Below the pieces are notes generated by a model, which saw nothing but the letters and a program-made list of their open reading frames with translations, had not been told where the DNA came from and made no database searches. From Prinsepia uniflora (Eukaryota; Streptophyta; Magnoliopsida; Rosales; Rosaceae), in contig CM064872.1 in NCBI GenBank assembly GCA_032719365.1, positions 47,724,252-47,788,251 on the forward strand: DNA of 64,000 nt. The letters run 5' to 3'. How positions within the stretch are numbered: position 1 is the stretch's first letter; each line of letters starts with the position of its first letter. Shown here piece after piece: positions 9,607 through 19,215 of the stretch. The position numbers and the translations under genes were made by a program.

Positions 9607-12600
9607 TGTCAGGACCCACCCCGGTTTCACCCCGAAACCCGAGGTAAATCCCGCTCCCGTCTGACTCCCCAACGCAAAACTCAAGTAAAACTCACTCAAA
9701 TTCTACCCAGTCAAACGCAGGAGTAATTAGACACAATGTCCCGAAGGTAGCATTTACAGAACATAGTACGAACATACAACGAAAATAAAACCGATAACTA
9801 CACGCACACGAAAGCCTTTACTCTACTAGGATCCCTCACGTCACTTCTATGCCTTGGACACTGCCTCGACGTCAAGACCCCACGCTAGCTCCACAACCTG
9901 GAGGGCAAATAAAACAGAAAATGTGAGTGGACCAGAAAGTACAAAAGTTTAAAAACCATTTTATAAGAAAACCGAGTTAAACCCTCCGTTTTGAAACCAC
10001 ATGCATAACCAACAATTATAAACACATTTATAAAATAATCATTATAAACATCATAAGAAACAGAAACACTATAAAATACCATAAGAAACCACACATGAGT
10101 ATCAGAAAACTGTATCATAAACCATAACCACCAAATCATCATTTTCTCGATCAAACCTGCTGGATCTATCCGAGTCTTTAAACTCCCGAGTCTTTAAACT
10201 CAATCCAGGCCTCAATAATATCCGAGTCTTTAAACTCCCGAGTCTTTAAACTCAAGGCCTACGGGGGAAAATCAATATATATCCGAGTCTTTAAACTCCC
10301 GAGTCTTTAAACTCAATCCGGGTCTTTAAACCCAATCCGGCCGGTCCCCCGTCACATATATCCGGGTCTTTAAACCCAATATCCAGATCCAGCAAATCCA
10401 ATCCCAAAACCATTTGAAAACCATTTACCAATCCATATCCAAACCCGAATCCGAAATCACTGGTCCGAAGCCCTTCCGGCATTCAGAACCGTCATTCCGA
10501 ACCCAAATCCGAAAAATATCCATTTTCATACCAAAACCCCATGTAATCACAAATCACATTTCATAACCCATATATCATTAGTAGAAAACCTTTATCGGTG
10601 GAAATCCCCAAATGTGGCATCAAAATCCGAAAACCAACATTTTCTCGAAAACCGTGCCAAAACCGTCTTTTTCTCGAAAAACGTGTAATAATGCAAAACC
10701 GACCAAACATATTCGATAATCAAGATTAAAACCATAAAACAATTATAGAAAACAGTTATGCATGTTCGAGTTTAGAGAAAGGGTCCACTCACAATACTGA
10801 GCCCTACTCGCGTCCCGAACGTCCAGCCCGTTCCTCGGCTTCCTCGGGAAATCCCGATCCTGTCAAACACCGCCAAATTACGTCACTAACACGTCTACGA
10901 ACACTCACCTAAAAGCCCTCAAAAATCCCCGGACCAAAGACTGAAAACCCCGGAACCCTACACATTCACCCTCGCGGAACTATACTCAAAAGACTTCCGA
11001 TTAACCCGAAACCAACTCCATTGAACTCACCACCACTCCTAGACCAAAAGTCATGTTGACCGTTTTCCCCATCGCCGCCGCACGCGCCCCCACGCGCCGC
11101 CCAAAGTGGATGTGCGTGGCCCTCACGCGCTGCTACAGTACCACCTCCTTCCTCGAGCAAACCGGGTTCAGTACAGTGGTCTGCACTCAGACCGGCGTAC
11201 CTGGTTCTTCCTCCTCCGTCCACCAAAACGGTTCCTTTCTTCACCAACAGCATCGTCCAGGCCAACCCTATCGGTTTCCCAACTCCATTCACCTCGACAC
11301 TGTCCCAATCCCCTCGACTGAACTCAAAACCAGACAGCCCTTCGACCCCTGTTTCACGACTCCTCCACTCCAGCCACCTCCCGTCACGGTGGTAATACCA
11401 GACTCACCCCACAACCTCACTGATCCACGTCCAACACCCCTAACCCTTCGACTCACCCCAGAAGTCCACGACTTTGGGTTCGAAGGTCACGGTCGAAACA
11501 GGGTAACAGAAATTCCTCTTCGCCTGAGCTCCGCCGTGTACGCCCCCGTCACGGCGACCACCCAAATCGACACCTAGGACCTCCCTGATCACTACCCTAA
11601 CCTCCAATCCTCTCGACTCTCAGCCCAAGGTCACGACTTCCCAAATGAAATTTACGGGAAAAACAGAGTAAAGAGATCTCACCTTCGATTGCAGCTCCGC
11701 CGTGCGCACTGCCGCCTTCCACGGTGGTCGCTGGATTCCTTGCAGTCTCCTTAGCCTCCCCTGGCCTCGATTTGCCTCGCCTCACGGCGTAGCCACCACC
11801 TCAACCTCACAGCTCCCTGTTTCTCCCCAAAATTCCTCCACACCTCCGCCGTGCCGCCGTGCACAATTGCACCTCCAATTCACGGCCACCAGCTCCGCCT
11901 TGCCTCACTAACACACTCACAATTCCCTAACCACTCACCCTTGCACTCAGATCGATCAACTGATCCCAACTCTCACCCTCTGTTCTCTGTATTTCGAAGG
12001 ACTGCACGGTTGCACCCCAATTATTTGGGACCGTGAACACACAGGATTCCACCAGAATCCTCTACACACATGCCATGTGTCACCATCCACTCCACACACT
12101 CCCACATGGCCTAATCCCAGCCGTCCATTCTTTTATCTGTGCACAGATCCCAATGTGCCACAATGACCAAAATACCCTTCTGTTTTACTCATTTTACGGT
12201 TTTACCGAAACTTCCTAGACCCGTAACTCTCACCTCGTAAGTCCGATGAACACGTGCCGCCTGTCATCAAATTCAGGACGACAAGAACTATCTAACCATC
12301 CTAGGTCAACCTACCAAAACCCAATTATTCAAAAAGTCAACTTTTCCCCCCTAATTACGATTATGCCCTCAATCTTCCGAACAACACAACTTCCTCCTCG
12401 GATGTCGGAATCGGGCGTGCCACCTGCCTACGGATTCGTAACGTCCTCAACTACGTCCTGGTCACTGGTCAACTCCCATTTGACCACCCAAAATAAAAGT
12501 CAACATTTCTGCCCACCCCAGGGGCAAAATCGTCATTCTAGGTTCCCGGACCCCTCGGGACCACCTAACCCTTGATTAACCTTACTAATCACCCCTTAAT

Positions 12601-12638
12601 CACTCTAGAAATCCCGGTCCTCGGGACGGGTTGTTACA
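9607..12638 (-). mobile_element. 3' LTR of the gag-only element
   Basis: On the plus strand it runs from TGTCAGGACCC to GGTTGTTACA; on the minus strand that is TGTAACAACC...CCTGACA. It is nearly identical to 14329-17358. It contains the inverted pair at 9923-9932 (GTGAGTGGAC) and 10783-10792 (GTCCACTCAC), a palindrome array at 10172-10377 and a GC-rich block near 11065-11140. Long frames inside it (for example 11053-11577) recur in the other LTR and are not genes. Confidence 0.95.
10172..10377 (-). repeat. Array of eight GAGTCTTTAAACTC / GGGTCTTTAAACCC palindromes
   Basis: Eight 14-bp sites start at 10172, 10188, 10223, 10239, 10284, 10300, 10320 and 10364. The first six are GAGTCTTTAAACTC and the last two GGGTCTTTAAACCC. 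The outer four bases on each side are complementary, and both arms change together between the two versions. Several sites come in pairs at 16-bp spacing. Confidence 0.95.
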
Positions 12639-13118
12639 ATCTACCCACCTAAAAAGAATTTCGTCCCCGAAATTCCACAGCTAGTTCCCGACCCCTAGGG
12701 CTCCTAAGGAACAACCTCTTCTAGATTTCCTGTCTATCATCTCCACCTTGGGTATTTCACTCCAACCCCAGCTACTGTTACCACAGCCAACCCTAGCTAT
12801 GTAACAACTACATGGTGTACGCAAGGGAAACTCTATGAATAGAAAACAAAGGTATTATACAATACCTCATTTCACAATACGCGACAGAAATCATAGAGTA
12901 CATCCTCGTATACCACCACCCATCTCCCTCGGCTACTATTCCGGCCACGGTCGAACTAACTCCAAAAAGTCCTAAAGGCAAACTCTAGCTTGTGGGTTCT
13001 CTCCTTCCACAGTCTCCAATCGATCAGTTATAGTAGCTTGTGGGTTCACTCCTTTCCTATACCTTCCGTCACCCTCCTACGGAACTTACTGTACACTCCT
13101 AGTCCTCTAGGCGAACTC
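12639..13118 (-). mobile_element. 3' non-coding internal segment with polypurine tract
   Basis: It lies between the gag stop and the 3' LTR. Immediately next to the LTR, the minus strand reads a purine-rich AGGTGGGTAGAT before TGTAACA, the usual gypsy PPT and LTR junction, preceded by TTCGGGGACGAAATTC, which is common just before the PPT in this family. A diverged short direct repeat (CTAGCTTGTGGGTT and TAGCTTGTGGGTT, near 12987 and 13035) is the only other structure seen. In autonomous relatives pol would lie between gag and this segment. Confidence 0.7.
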
Positions 13119-14222
13119 CTAGACTCTACCCTGGGATCCAACAACCAAACCAACAGGACAACCAAAAATAAAACAAGTACCTGTCTCCGTATCTGGTATC
13201 GACTGACCCTCCTGCTGAGTCATCGAGAACACCCGGGCCTGAGATCCTGACGCTCTACCACGACCCCTCGAACTACTCGTGGCTGTGCCACCACCTCCTC
13301 TAGTGCCCGCTGTCCCTGATGCTGTACTCTGTCCGGACTCCGCTACTCCTCTGCCTACACCACCTTCCTGTGGCAACAGTGGACACTCACGTCGGAAATG
13401 ACCTCGCTCCCCGCAGTAGAAACACACATTCCAGCCTGGTCCACTACTCGGTCTCCCTGTGGACGCTACCGACGTCGCACTCGCTTGCGGAGTCGGCGGT
13501 ACTCGATAACCCCAAAATCCTGAACTCTGGGCACTGCCAGGCCTACCAAAACGATCATCGCCCGACGAGGACGATCCACCGAAGTTACCTCTTTTCGGCG
13601 TCCGCTGGCTCGAAGCTCCAGGAATAGATAGTTCCCGGCGTCGCACCGGCAAACTAGCCTCAACTCGCACCGCAGCATCCGACAAGTCTCGGAGGGTAGC
13701 AAAAGATCCAGCCGTCACTACGGCTCGAATCTCACCGCGCAAGCCCAACTCAAACCTACGGCACTTCTCGGCTTCAGTGGCCACAAAAGCAGGAGCAAAC
13801 CGAGACAACATCTGGAACTTCCGTTCATACTCTGCCACGGTCATATTCCCCTGCTGGAGCTGCAGAAACTCCGCCTCCTTGGCATCCCGGAAGGAACGAG
13901 GATAATACTGCTCCAGAAACCGTTCCCTAAACGTCTCCCAGGTCACACTGTGGACATCCCAACCTGACAACTCGAGGGTATACCACCACTCGTACGCCGC
14001 ACCATCTAGTAAAAAGGTAGCCAACAATACTCGCTCCTCCAGCGGACAATGCATCGCCGCAAAAATCCGCTCCAGTCTAGTAATCCACCTCTGGGCTTCC
14101 TCAAGATCAGCCCCACCACTAAAAGTAGTAGCCCCGAGCCGCTGGGCTCGCTCAATCGTGGCACTCTCCGTCTCTCTGGCTACTTCTTCAGGTTGTGGAG
14201 AGGGTCTACGTCTCGGAGGCAT
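13119..14222 (-). CDS. gag: Ty3-gypsy Gag polyprotein (truncated before protease)
   Basis: This is the structural capsid/nucleocapsid protein that packages retrotransposon RNA into cytoplasmic particles. I start it at the ATG at 14222 (MPPRRRPSP), typical of gypsy gag; the frame is open 14 codons further up, to 14264. Counting from 14264, the retrotransposon gag core is about residues 60-165 (WWYTLEL, TWETFRERFLEQYYP, EFLQLQQGNMTVAEYERKF), then a Ser/Gly/Arg-rich linker, then a CCHC zinc knuckle at 281-294 (CFYCGERGHFRREC), then a Gly/Ser/Arg-rich tail. The frame ends shortly after RVFSMTQQEGQ, where relatives continue into the aspartic protease, so the pol part was lost right at the gag/protease border. 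There is no internal stop or frameshift, which fits a recent, possibly still translated gene. Transcription should start in the LTR at 14329-17358. Confidence 0.93.
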   Translation of the reverse strand: MPPRRRPSPQPEEVARETESATIERAQRLGATTFSGGADLEEAQRWITRLERIFAAMHCPLEERVLLATFLLDGAAYEWWYTLELSGWDVHSVTWETFRERFLEQYYPRSFRDAKEAEFLQLQQGNMTVAEYERKFQMLSRFAPAFVATEAEKCRRFELGLRGEIRAVVTAGSFATLRDLSDAAVRVEASLPVRRRELSIPGASSQRTPKRGNFGGSSSSGDDRFGRPGSAQSSGFWGYRVPPTPQASATSVASTGRPSSGPGWNVCFYCGERGHFRRECPLLPQEGGVGRGVAESGQSTASGTAGTRGGGGTATSSSRGRGRASGSQARVFSMTQQEGQSIPDTETGTCFIFGCPVGLVVGSQGRV

Positions 14223-14314
14223 CGTCAACCGCACACTGAAAGAGGAATAGAAGTAGTCAAACAACTAAAACACAACCTCACAAACCGACAGACCCAACAA
14301 CTCGACAAACCTAT

Positions 14315-14326
14315 GCTCTGATACCA
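14315..14326 (-). other. Primer binding site, initiator tRNA-Met type
   Basis: The minus strand reads TGGTATCAGAGC two bases after the 5' LTR end (14329), matching the initiator tRNA-Met 3' end. It shows that 14329-17358 is the 5' LTR and that the element can in principle still be primed for reverse transcription supplied in trans. Confidence 0.93.
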
Positions 14327-14328
14327 AT

Positions 14329-17300
14329 TGTCAGGACCCACCCCGGTTTCACCCCGAAACCCGAGGTAAATCCCGCTCCCGTCTGACTCCCCAACGCAAA
14401 ACTCAAGTAAAACTCACTCAAATTCTACCCAGTCAAACGCAGGAGTAATTAGACACAATGTCCCGAAGGTAGCATTTACAGAACATAGTACGAACATACA
14501 ACGAAAATAAAACCGATAACTACACGCACACGAAAGCCTTTACTCTACTAGGATCCCTCACGTCACTTCTATGCCTTGGACACTGCCTCGACGTCAAGAC
14601 CCCACGCTAGCTCCACAACCTGGAGGGCAAATAAAACAGAAAATGTGAGTGGACCAGAAAGTACAAAAGTTTAAAAACCATTTTATAAGAAAACCGAGTT
14701 AAACCCTCCGTTTTGAAACCACATGCATAACCAACAATTATAAACACATTTATAAAATAATCATTATAAACATCATAAGAAACAGAAACACTATAAAATA
14801 CCATAAGAAACCACACATGAGTATCAGAAAACTGTATCATAAACCATAACCACCAAATCATCATTTTCTCGATCAAACCTGCTGGATCTATCCGAGTCTT
14901 TAAACTCCCGAGTCTTTAAACTCAATCCAGGCCTCAATAATATCCGAGTCTTTAAACTCCCGAGTCTTTAAACTCAAGGCCTACGGGGGAAAATCAATAT
15001 ATATCCGAGTCTTTAAACTCCCGAGTCTTTAAACTCAATCCGGGTCTTTAAACCCAATCCGGCCGGTCCCCCGTCACATATATCCGGGTCTTTAAACCCA
15101 ATATCCAGATCCAGCAAATCCAATCCCAAAACCATTTGAAAACCATTTACCAATCCATATCCAAACCCGAATCCGAAATCACTGGTCCGAAGCCCTTCCG
15201 GCATTCAGAACCGTCGTTCCGAACCCAAATCCGGAAAATATCCATTTTCATACCAAAACCCCATGTAATCACAAATCACATTTCATAACCCATATATCAT
15301 TAGTAGAAAACCTTTATCGGTGGAAATCCCCAAATGTGGCATCAAAATCCGAAAACCAACATTTTCTCGAAAACCGTGCCAAAACCGTCTTTTTCTCGAA
15401 AAACGTGTAATAATGTAAAACCGACCAAACATATTCGATAATCAAGATTAAAACCATAAAACAATTATAGAAAACAGTTATGCATGTTCGAGTTTAGAGA
15501 AAGGGTCCACTCACAATACTGAGCCCTACTCGCGTCCCGAACGTCCAGCCCGTTCCTCGGCTTCCTCGGGAAATCCCGATCCTGTCAAACACCGCCAAAT
15601 TACGTCACTAACACGTCTACGAACACTCACCTAAAAGCCCTCAAAAATCCCCGGACCAAAGACTTAAAACCCCGGAACCCTACACATTCACCCTCGCGGA
15701 ACTATACTCAAAAGACTTCCGATTAACCCGAAACCAACTCCATTGAACTCACCACCACTCCTAGACCAAAAGTCATGTTGACCGTTTTCCCCATCGCCGC
15801 CGCACGCGCCCCCACGCGCCGCCCAAAGTGGCTGCGCGTGGCCCTCACGCGCTGCTACAGTACCACCTCCTTCCTCGAGCAAACCGGGTTCAGTACAGTG
15901 GTCTGCACTCAGACCGGCGTACCTGGTTCTTCCTCCTCCGTCCACCAAAACGGTTCCTTTCTTCACCAACAGCATCGTCCAGGCCAACCCTATCGGTTCC
16001 CCAACTCCATTCACCTCGACACTGTCCCAATCCCCTCGACTGAACTCAAAACCAGACAGCCCTTCGACCCCTGTTTCACGACTCCTCCACTCCAGCCACC
16101 TCCCGTCACGGTGGTGATACCAGACTCACCCCACAACCTCACTGATCCACGTCCAACACCCCTAACCCTTCGACTCACCCCAGAAGTCCACGACTTTGGG
16201 TTCGAAGGTCACGGTCGAAACAGGGTAACAGAAATTCCTCTTCGCCTGAGCTCCGCCGTGTACGCCCCCGTCACGGCGACCACCCAAATCGACACCTAGG
16301 ACCTCCCTGATCACTACCCTAACCTCCAATCCTCTCGACTCTCAGCCCAAGGTCACGACTTCCCAAATGAAATTTACGGGAAAAACAGAGTAAAGAGATC
16401 TCACCTTCGATTGCAGCTCCGCCGTGCGCACTGCCGCCTTCCACGGTGGTCGCTGGATTCCTTGCAGTCTCCTCAGCCTCCCCTGGCCTCGATTTGCCTC
16501 GCCTCACGGCGTAGCCACCACCTCAACCTCACAGCTCCCTGTTTCTCCCCAAAATTCCTCCACACCTCCGCCGTGCCGCCGTGCACAATTGCACCTCCAA
16601 TTCACGGCCACTAGCTCCGCCTTGCCTCACTAACACACTCACAATTCCCTAACCACTCACCCTTGCTCTCAGATCGATCAACTGATCCCAACTCTCACCC
16701 TCTGTTCTCTGTATTTCGAAGGACTGCACGGTTGCACCCCAATTATTTGGGACCGTGAACACACAGGATTCCACCAGAATCCTCTACACACATGCCATGT
16801 GTCACCATCCACTCCACACACTCCCACATGGCCTAATCCCAGCCGTCCATTCTTTTATCTGTGCACAGATCCCAATGTGCCACAATGACCAAAATACCCT
16901 TCTGTTTTACTCATTTTACGGTTTTACCGAAACTTCCTAGCCCCGTAACTCTCACCTCGTAAGTCCGATGAACACGTGCCGCCTGTCATCAAATTCAGGA
17001 CGACAAGAACTATCTAACCATCCTAGGTCAACCTACCAAAACCCAATTATTCAAAAAGTCAACTTTTCCCCCCTAATTACGATTATGCCCTCAATCTTCC
17101 GAACATCACAACTTCCTCCTCGGATGTCGGAATCGGGCGTGCCACCTGCCTACGGATTCGTAACGTCCTCACTACGTCCTGGTCACTGGTCAACTCCCAT
17201 TTGACCACCCGAAATAAAAGTCAACATTTCTGCCCACCCCAGGGTAAAATCGTCATTCTAGGTTCCCGGACCCCTCGGGACCACCTAACCCTTGATTAAC

Positions 17301-17358
17301 CTTACTAATCACCCCTTAATCACTCTAGAAATCCCGGTCCTCGGGACGGGTTGTTACA
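14329..17358 (-). mobile_element. 5' LTR of the gag-only element
   Basis: It is offset by 4,722 bp from the 3' LTR and almost identical to it. Palindrome array at 14894-15099, inverted pair at 14645-14654 and 15505-15514, GC-rich block near 15790-15865. This copy would supply the promoter for gag. Differences from the other LTR are scattered single-base changes plus two one-base losses near the right end (about 17169 and 17245). Confidence 0.95.
14894..15099 (-). repeat. Palindrome array, second LTR copy
   Basis: Same eight sites and spacing as 10172-10377, unchanged between the two LTRs. Confidence 0.95.
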
Positions 17359-17363
17359 TTATT
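17359..17363. repeat. Target site duplication TTATT, right
   Basis: It repeats 9602-9606. The sequence beyond it (AGCTAGTTATTCCCGAG) continues the interrupted segmental duplication. Confidence 0.92.
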
Positions 17364-17478
17364 AGCTAGTTATTCCCGAGAAGATGCAGTTTATTCCGAG
17401 AAGTGGACATTTATGCTGCTATCTTTTTCAACGTTTCCTCTTTTAAATTTTCAAAACAACAAGGCATTAACTCCTCGT
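17364..17478 (+). repeat. Segmental duplication, copy 1 right part
   Basis: It continues the 7171-9606 block after the insertion and aligns with about 39413-39519 (shared TTCCCGAGAAG, TTTATTCCGAGAAGTGGAC, CATTAACTCCT). Similarity is lost at about 17478. Confidence 0.85.
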
Positions 17479-17531
17479 AGAGACATCACATCCTCTACAT
17501 GTGCACATTGCAAGAGCAACCCAAATCCCCT

Positions 17532-17532
<1 letters not shown>

Positions 17533-17568
<36 letters not shown>
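17533..17568. repeat. Homopolymer run of 36 C
   Basis: An uninterrupted C run lies exactly where the terminal bases of the adjacent minus-strand LTR are missing (GGGGATTAATG follows, but no TG terminus precedes). It is likely an expansion of the C/G run normally near this LTR end. The length may be unreliable in the assembly. The proline-rich frames across it are artefacts. Confidence 0.9.
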
Positions 17569-17570
<2 letters not shown>

Positions 17571-18105
17571 GGATTAATGTGGGATATGGCATGCTCCCGT
17601 CAGATACCACTTGCGAGACAAGGGATAACCCAAACCTTGGCCATCTCGGACTTCCAGAGGGCACTAGGATCTGTAAAGGAATGTGATGTCTCGGTTTCTG
17701 CTACAGCCCGCATTCGTGATCAACATGAGGGGTATTAAAAACATTAAAAACTGTGAGTGGACGAAAATAAATAGTTTTAATAAAACACACTTCACAAAAG
17801 ACATTTATACCCTCCATTAAAAAGCATGCATGCATTCGAAAACCAGTTATCCCAACCTTTTTACTTTACATCAAATTGTAGGTTTTCCAAATCAAACTCA
17901 ATGAAAAATAATTCATAATCAAAGCCATTTCCTTCCTCAAATCATTAGGGCCTTAGCCCAAAACCGTAAAACCAAGGTATGTGGGTCACTCCCAAAATCT
18001 GTTACTACCAAAAACCAATCCAGTGAAATACAGTTTAACCAATCTTTGGAATCCCGGATGCCTGACATCCAGATGTCTAATAATGTCACGATCTAAGGCT
18101 ACGCG

Positions 18106-18389
18106 TGTAAGACCCATGTCTTGAGTAAAACGGTGAATAATCCCACGTCGCTCGGGGAAGGAAATGTGACATGCCTTATATGTGTGGCCACGTATCTAGT
18201 TAGCGCGAGACCTTTTGGGAGCTCACTAGCTTTAGGTTTTGTTGGAACCTCAAAGTTAAACGAGTTAGGGCTGGTGTAATCCCAAGATGGGTGACCTACT
18301 AGGGAGTTTCACGTAAGTTCCCAGAAACAAAACCGTGAGGACTGGGCCCAAAGCGGACAATATTGTGCTAGATGGGTTAGGTTCTGACA
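18106..18389 (+). mobile_element. Cassandra left LTR
   Basis: It starts TGTAAGACCC and ends TCTGACA, 284 bp, and contains the 5S-like block at 18245-18309. It is followed directly by the interior with the PBS. Confidence 0.85.
18245..18309 (+). promoter_or_regulatory. 5S-rRNA-like internal Pol III promoter in left LTR
   Basis: AGTTAAACGAGTTAGGG (18254-18270) corresponds to 5S box A, and GATGGGTGACC (18286-18296) is an exact match to the core of 5S box C. The order and spacing are those of a 5S gene. Box A carries changes, so activity of this copy is doubtful. Pol III transcription from such boxes is reported for the family. Confidence 0.75.
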
Positions 18390-18393
18390 GAAA

Positions 18394-18405
18394 TGGTATC
18401 AGAGA
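18394..18405 (+). other. Cassandra primer binding site
   Basis: TGGTATCAGAGA lies four bases after the left LTR and differs in the last base from the perfect initiator tRNA-Met complement. Confidence 0.8.
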
Positions 18406-18448
18406 TGAACCCCAACCAGAAGTGTGCTAGAGAAGAATTTGGCCCCCA

Positions 18449-18460
18449 AGGGGGGTGGAT
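18449..18460 (+). other. Cassandra polypurine tract
   Basis: AGGGGGGTGGAT lies immediately before the right LTR start at 18461, the position and composition of a PPT. Confidence 0.75.
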
Positions 18461-18746
18461 TGTAAGACCCGTGTCTTGGGAAGAACAGTGAACAATCCCA
18501 CATCGATCAAGTAAGGAAAGGTGATGTGGCCTTATATGTCTGGGCACGTATCTAGCTGGCGTGAGGCCTTTCGGGAGCTCACTGCTTTGGGTTTGGTTGG
18601 AACCCCAAAGTTAAGTGAGTTAGGACTGGTGTAATCTCAAGATGAGTGACCTACTGGGAAGTTGTATGTGAGTTCCCAGAAATAAAATTGTGAGGGATGG
18701 GCCTAAAGCGGACAATATCTTGCTAGATGGGTCAGATCATGGAAAT
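18461..18746 (+). mobile_element. Cassandra right LTR
   Basis: It starts TGTAAGACCC and repeats the left LTR with many substitutions. The 5S-like block lies at 18600-18663, where box C reads GATGAGTGACC (one change). The exact right end is uncertain: GATCA at 18739, or about 18746 if the ACGTG flank is the target duplication. Confidence 0.8.
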
Positions 18747-19021
18747 ACGTGCCACTCGGGGTCTCAATCCGAGCCCTTCCCCGAACCTAGTCCAGGGTGA
18801 GATATAATCTCTAGAAATCATGATCCTGAGCCTCTTCACAGTTTTTCGTGTAGAGCAACCCCTCTCAGGAAATGCATCGTGACTACTCCAGTGTCCCTGC
18901 CCTCTGGAAGAGATAATCGACTCCTAAGGATGGTGTTTTAAAAACCAAACTCAAATCTAATTCAACAAGGTCTCAACCCGAGCTATAAATTTCATAAACG
19001 ATTTCCACAATTCCAATTTCC

Positions 19022-19215
19022 AAAACTCGTGGGGACTCAGCCCAAAATTCCATTTCATAAAACCATAACTAGGACTCATACCCAATATCATAACCAACTG
19101 GGTCTCAAGCCCAATAGTATAAACCAATTGGGCCTCCAGCCCGCACTAAATCAAATGGACTTCAAGTCTGATAGTTCATAAGTCAAATGGGTCTCAAGCC
19201 CGATTTCATATTTCC
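19022..19215 (-). repeat. Palindrome array in LTR, roughly 30-bp units
   Basis: About six units are separated by A/T-rich spacers, including GGGCCTCCAGCCC, GGGTCTCAAGCCC (twice) and GACTTCAAGTC. Arms are complementary or nearly so, but differ from unit to unit. Confidence 0.75.

Larger units (their letters stand above)
9607..17358 (-). mobile_element. Complete gag-only LTR retrotransposon (TR-GAG type)
   Basis: The element is 7,752 bp long, oriented on the minus strand and bounded by TTATT duplications. Its two LTRs are 3,032 bp (9607-12638) and 3,030 bp (14329-17358), so they make up most of it. The 1,690-bp interior holds a PBS, one gag gene, about 480 bp of non-coding sequence and a PPT. 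There is no protease, reverse transcriptase, RNase H or integrase. This matches published TR-GAG elements (terminal repeats with a GAG domain), which depend on autonomous relatives. Counting by eye, the LTRs differ by about 16 substitutions and two one-base gaps, so the insertion is recent. Gag type and PBS suggest a Tekay/Del chromovirus origin. Confidence 0.93.
18106..18746 (+). mobile_element. Cassandra TRIM (5S-rRNA-bearing miniature LTR element)
   Basis: Two LTRs of about 280 bp surround a 71-bp interior that holds only a PBS and a PPT. Both LTRs carry a stretch resembling the 3' half of plant 5S rRNA, the hallmark of Cassandra elements. The flanks ACGCG (18101-18105) and ACGTG (18747-18751) fit a decayed 5-bp duplication. 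The LTRs differ at many positions, so the copy is old. It codes for nothing and would rely on other elements for mobility. It sits inside the older gypsy LTR. Confidence 0.88.

Noticed and set aside
10172..10377. CRISPR array
   Set aside because: Short 14-bp palindromic sites have irregular spacing and no unique equal-length spacers, and sit inside a eukaryotic LTR.
11053..11577. 174-codon plus-strand ORF, repeated at 15775-16299
   Set aside because: It lies inside the two LTRs on the strand opposite to the element. Composition is Pro/Ser/Thr-rich from the GC-rich LTR, with no domain. The duplicate exists only because LTRs come in pairs.
14315..14326. tRNA gene
   Set aside because: Only the 12-base complement of the tRNA-Met 3' end is present, which is a retrotransposon PBS.
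17499..17738. Proline-rich protein ORFs
   Set aside because: The prolines are the translation of a 36-base C homopolymer.
18245..18309. Functional 5S rRNA gene
   Set aside because: Only the 3' half is present, box A is altered, and it occurs twice inside paired LTRs with PBS and PPT, so it is Cassandra.
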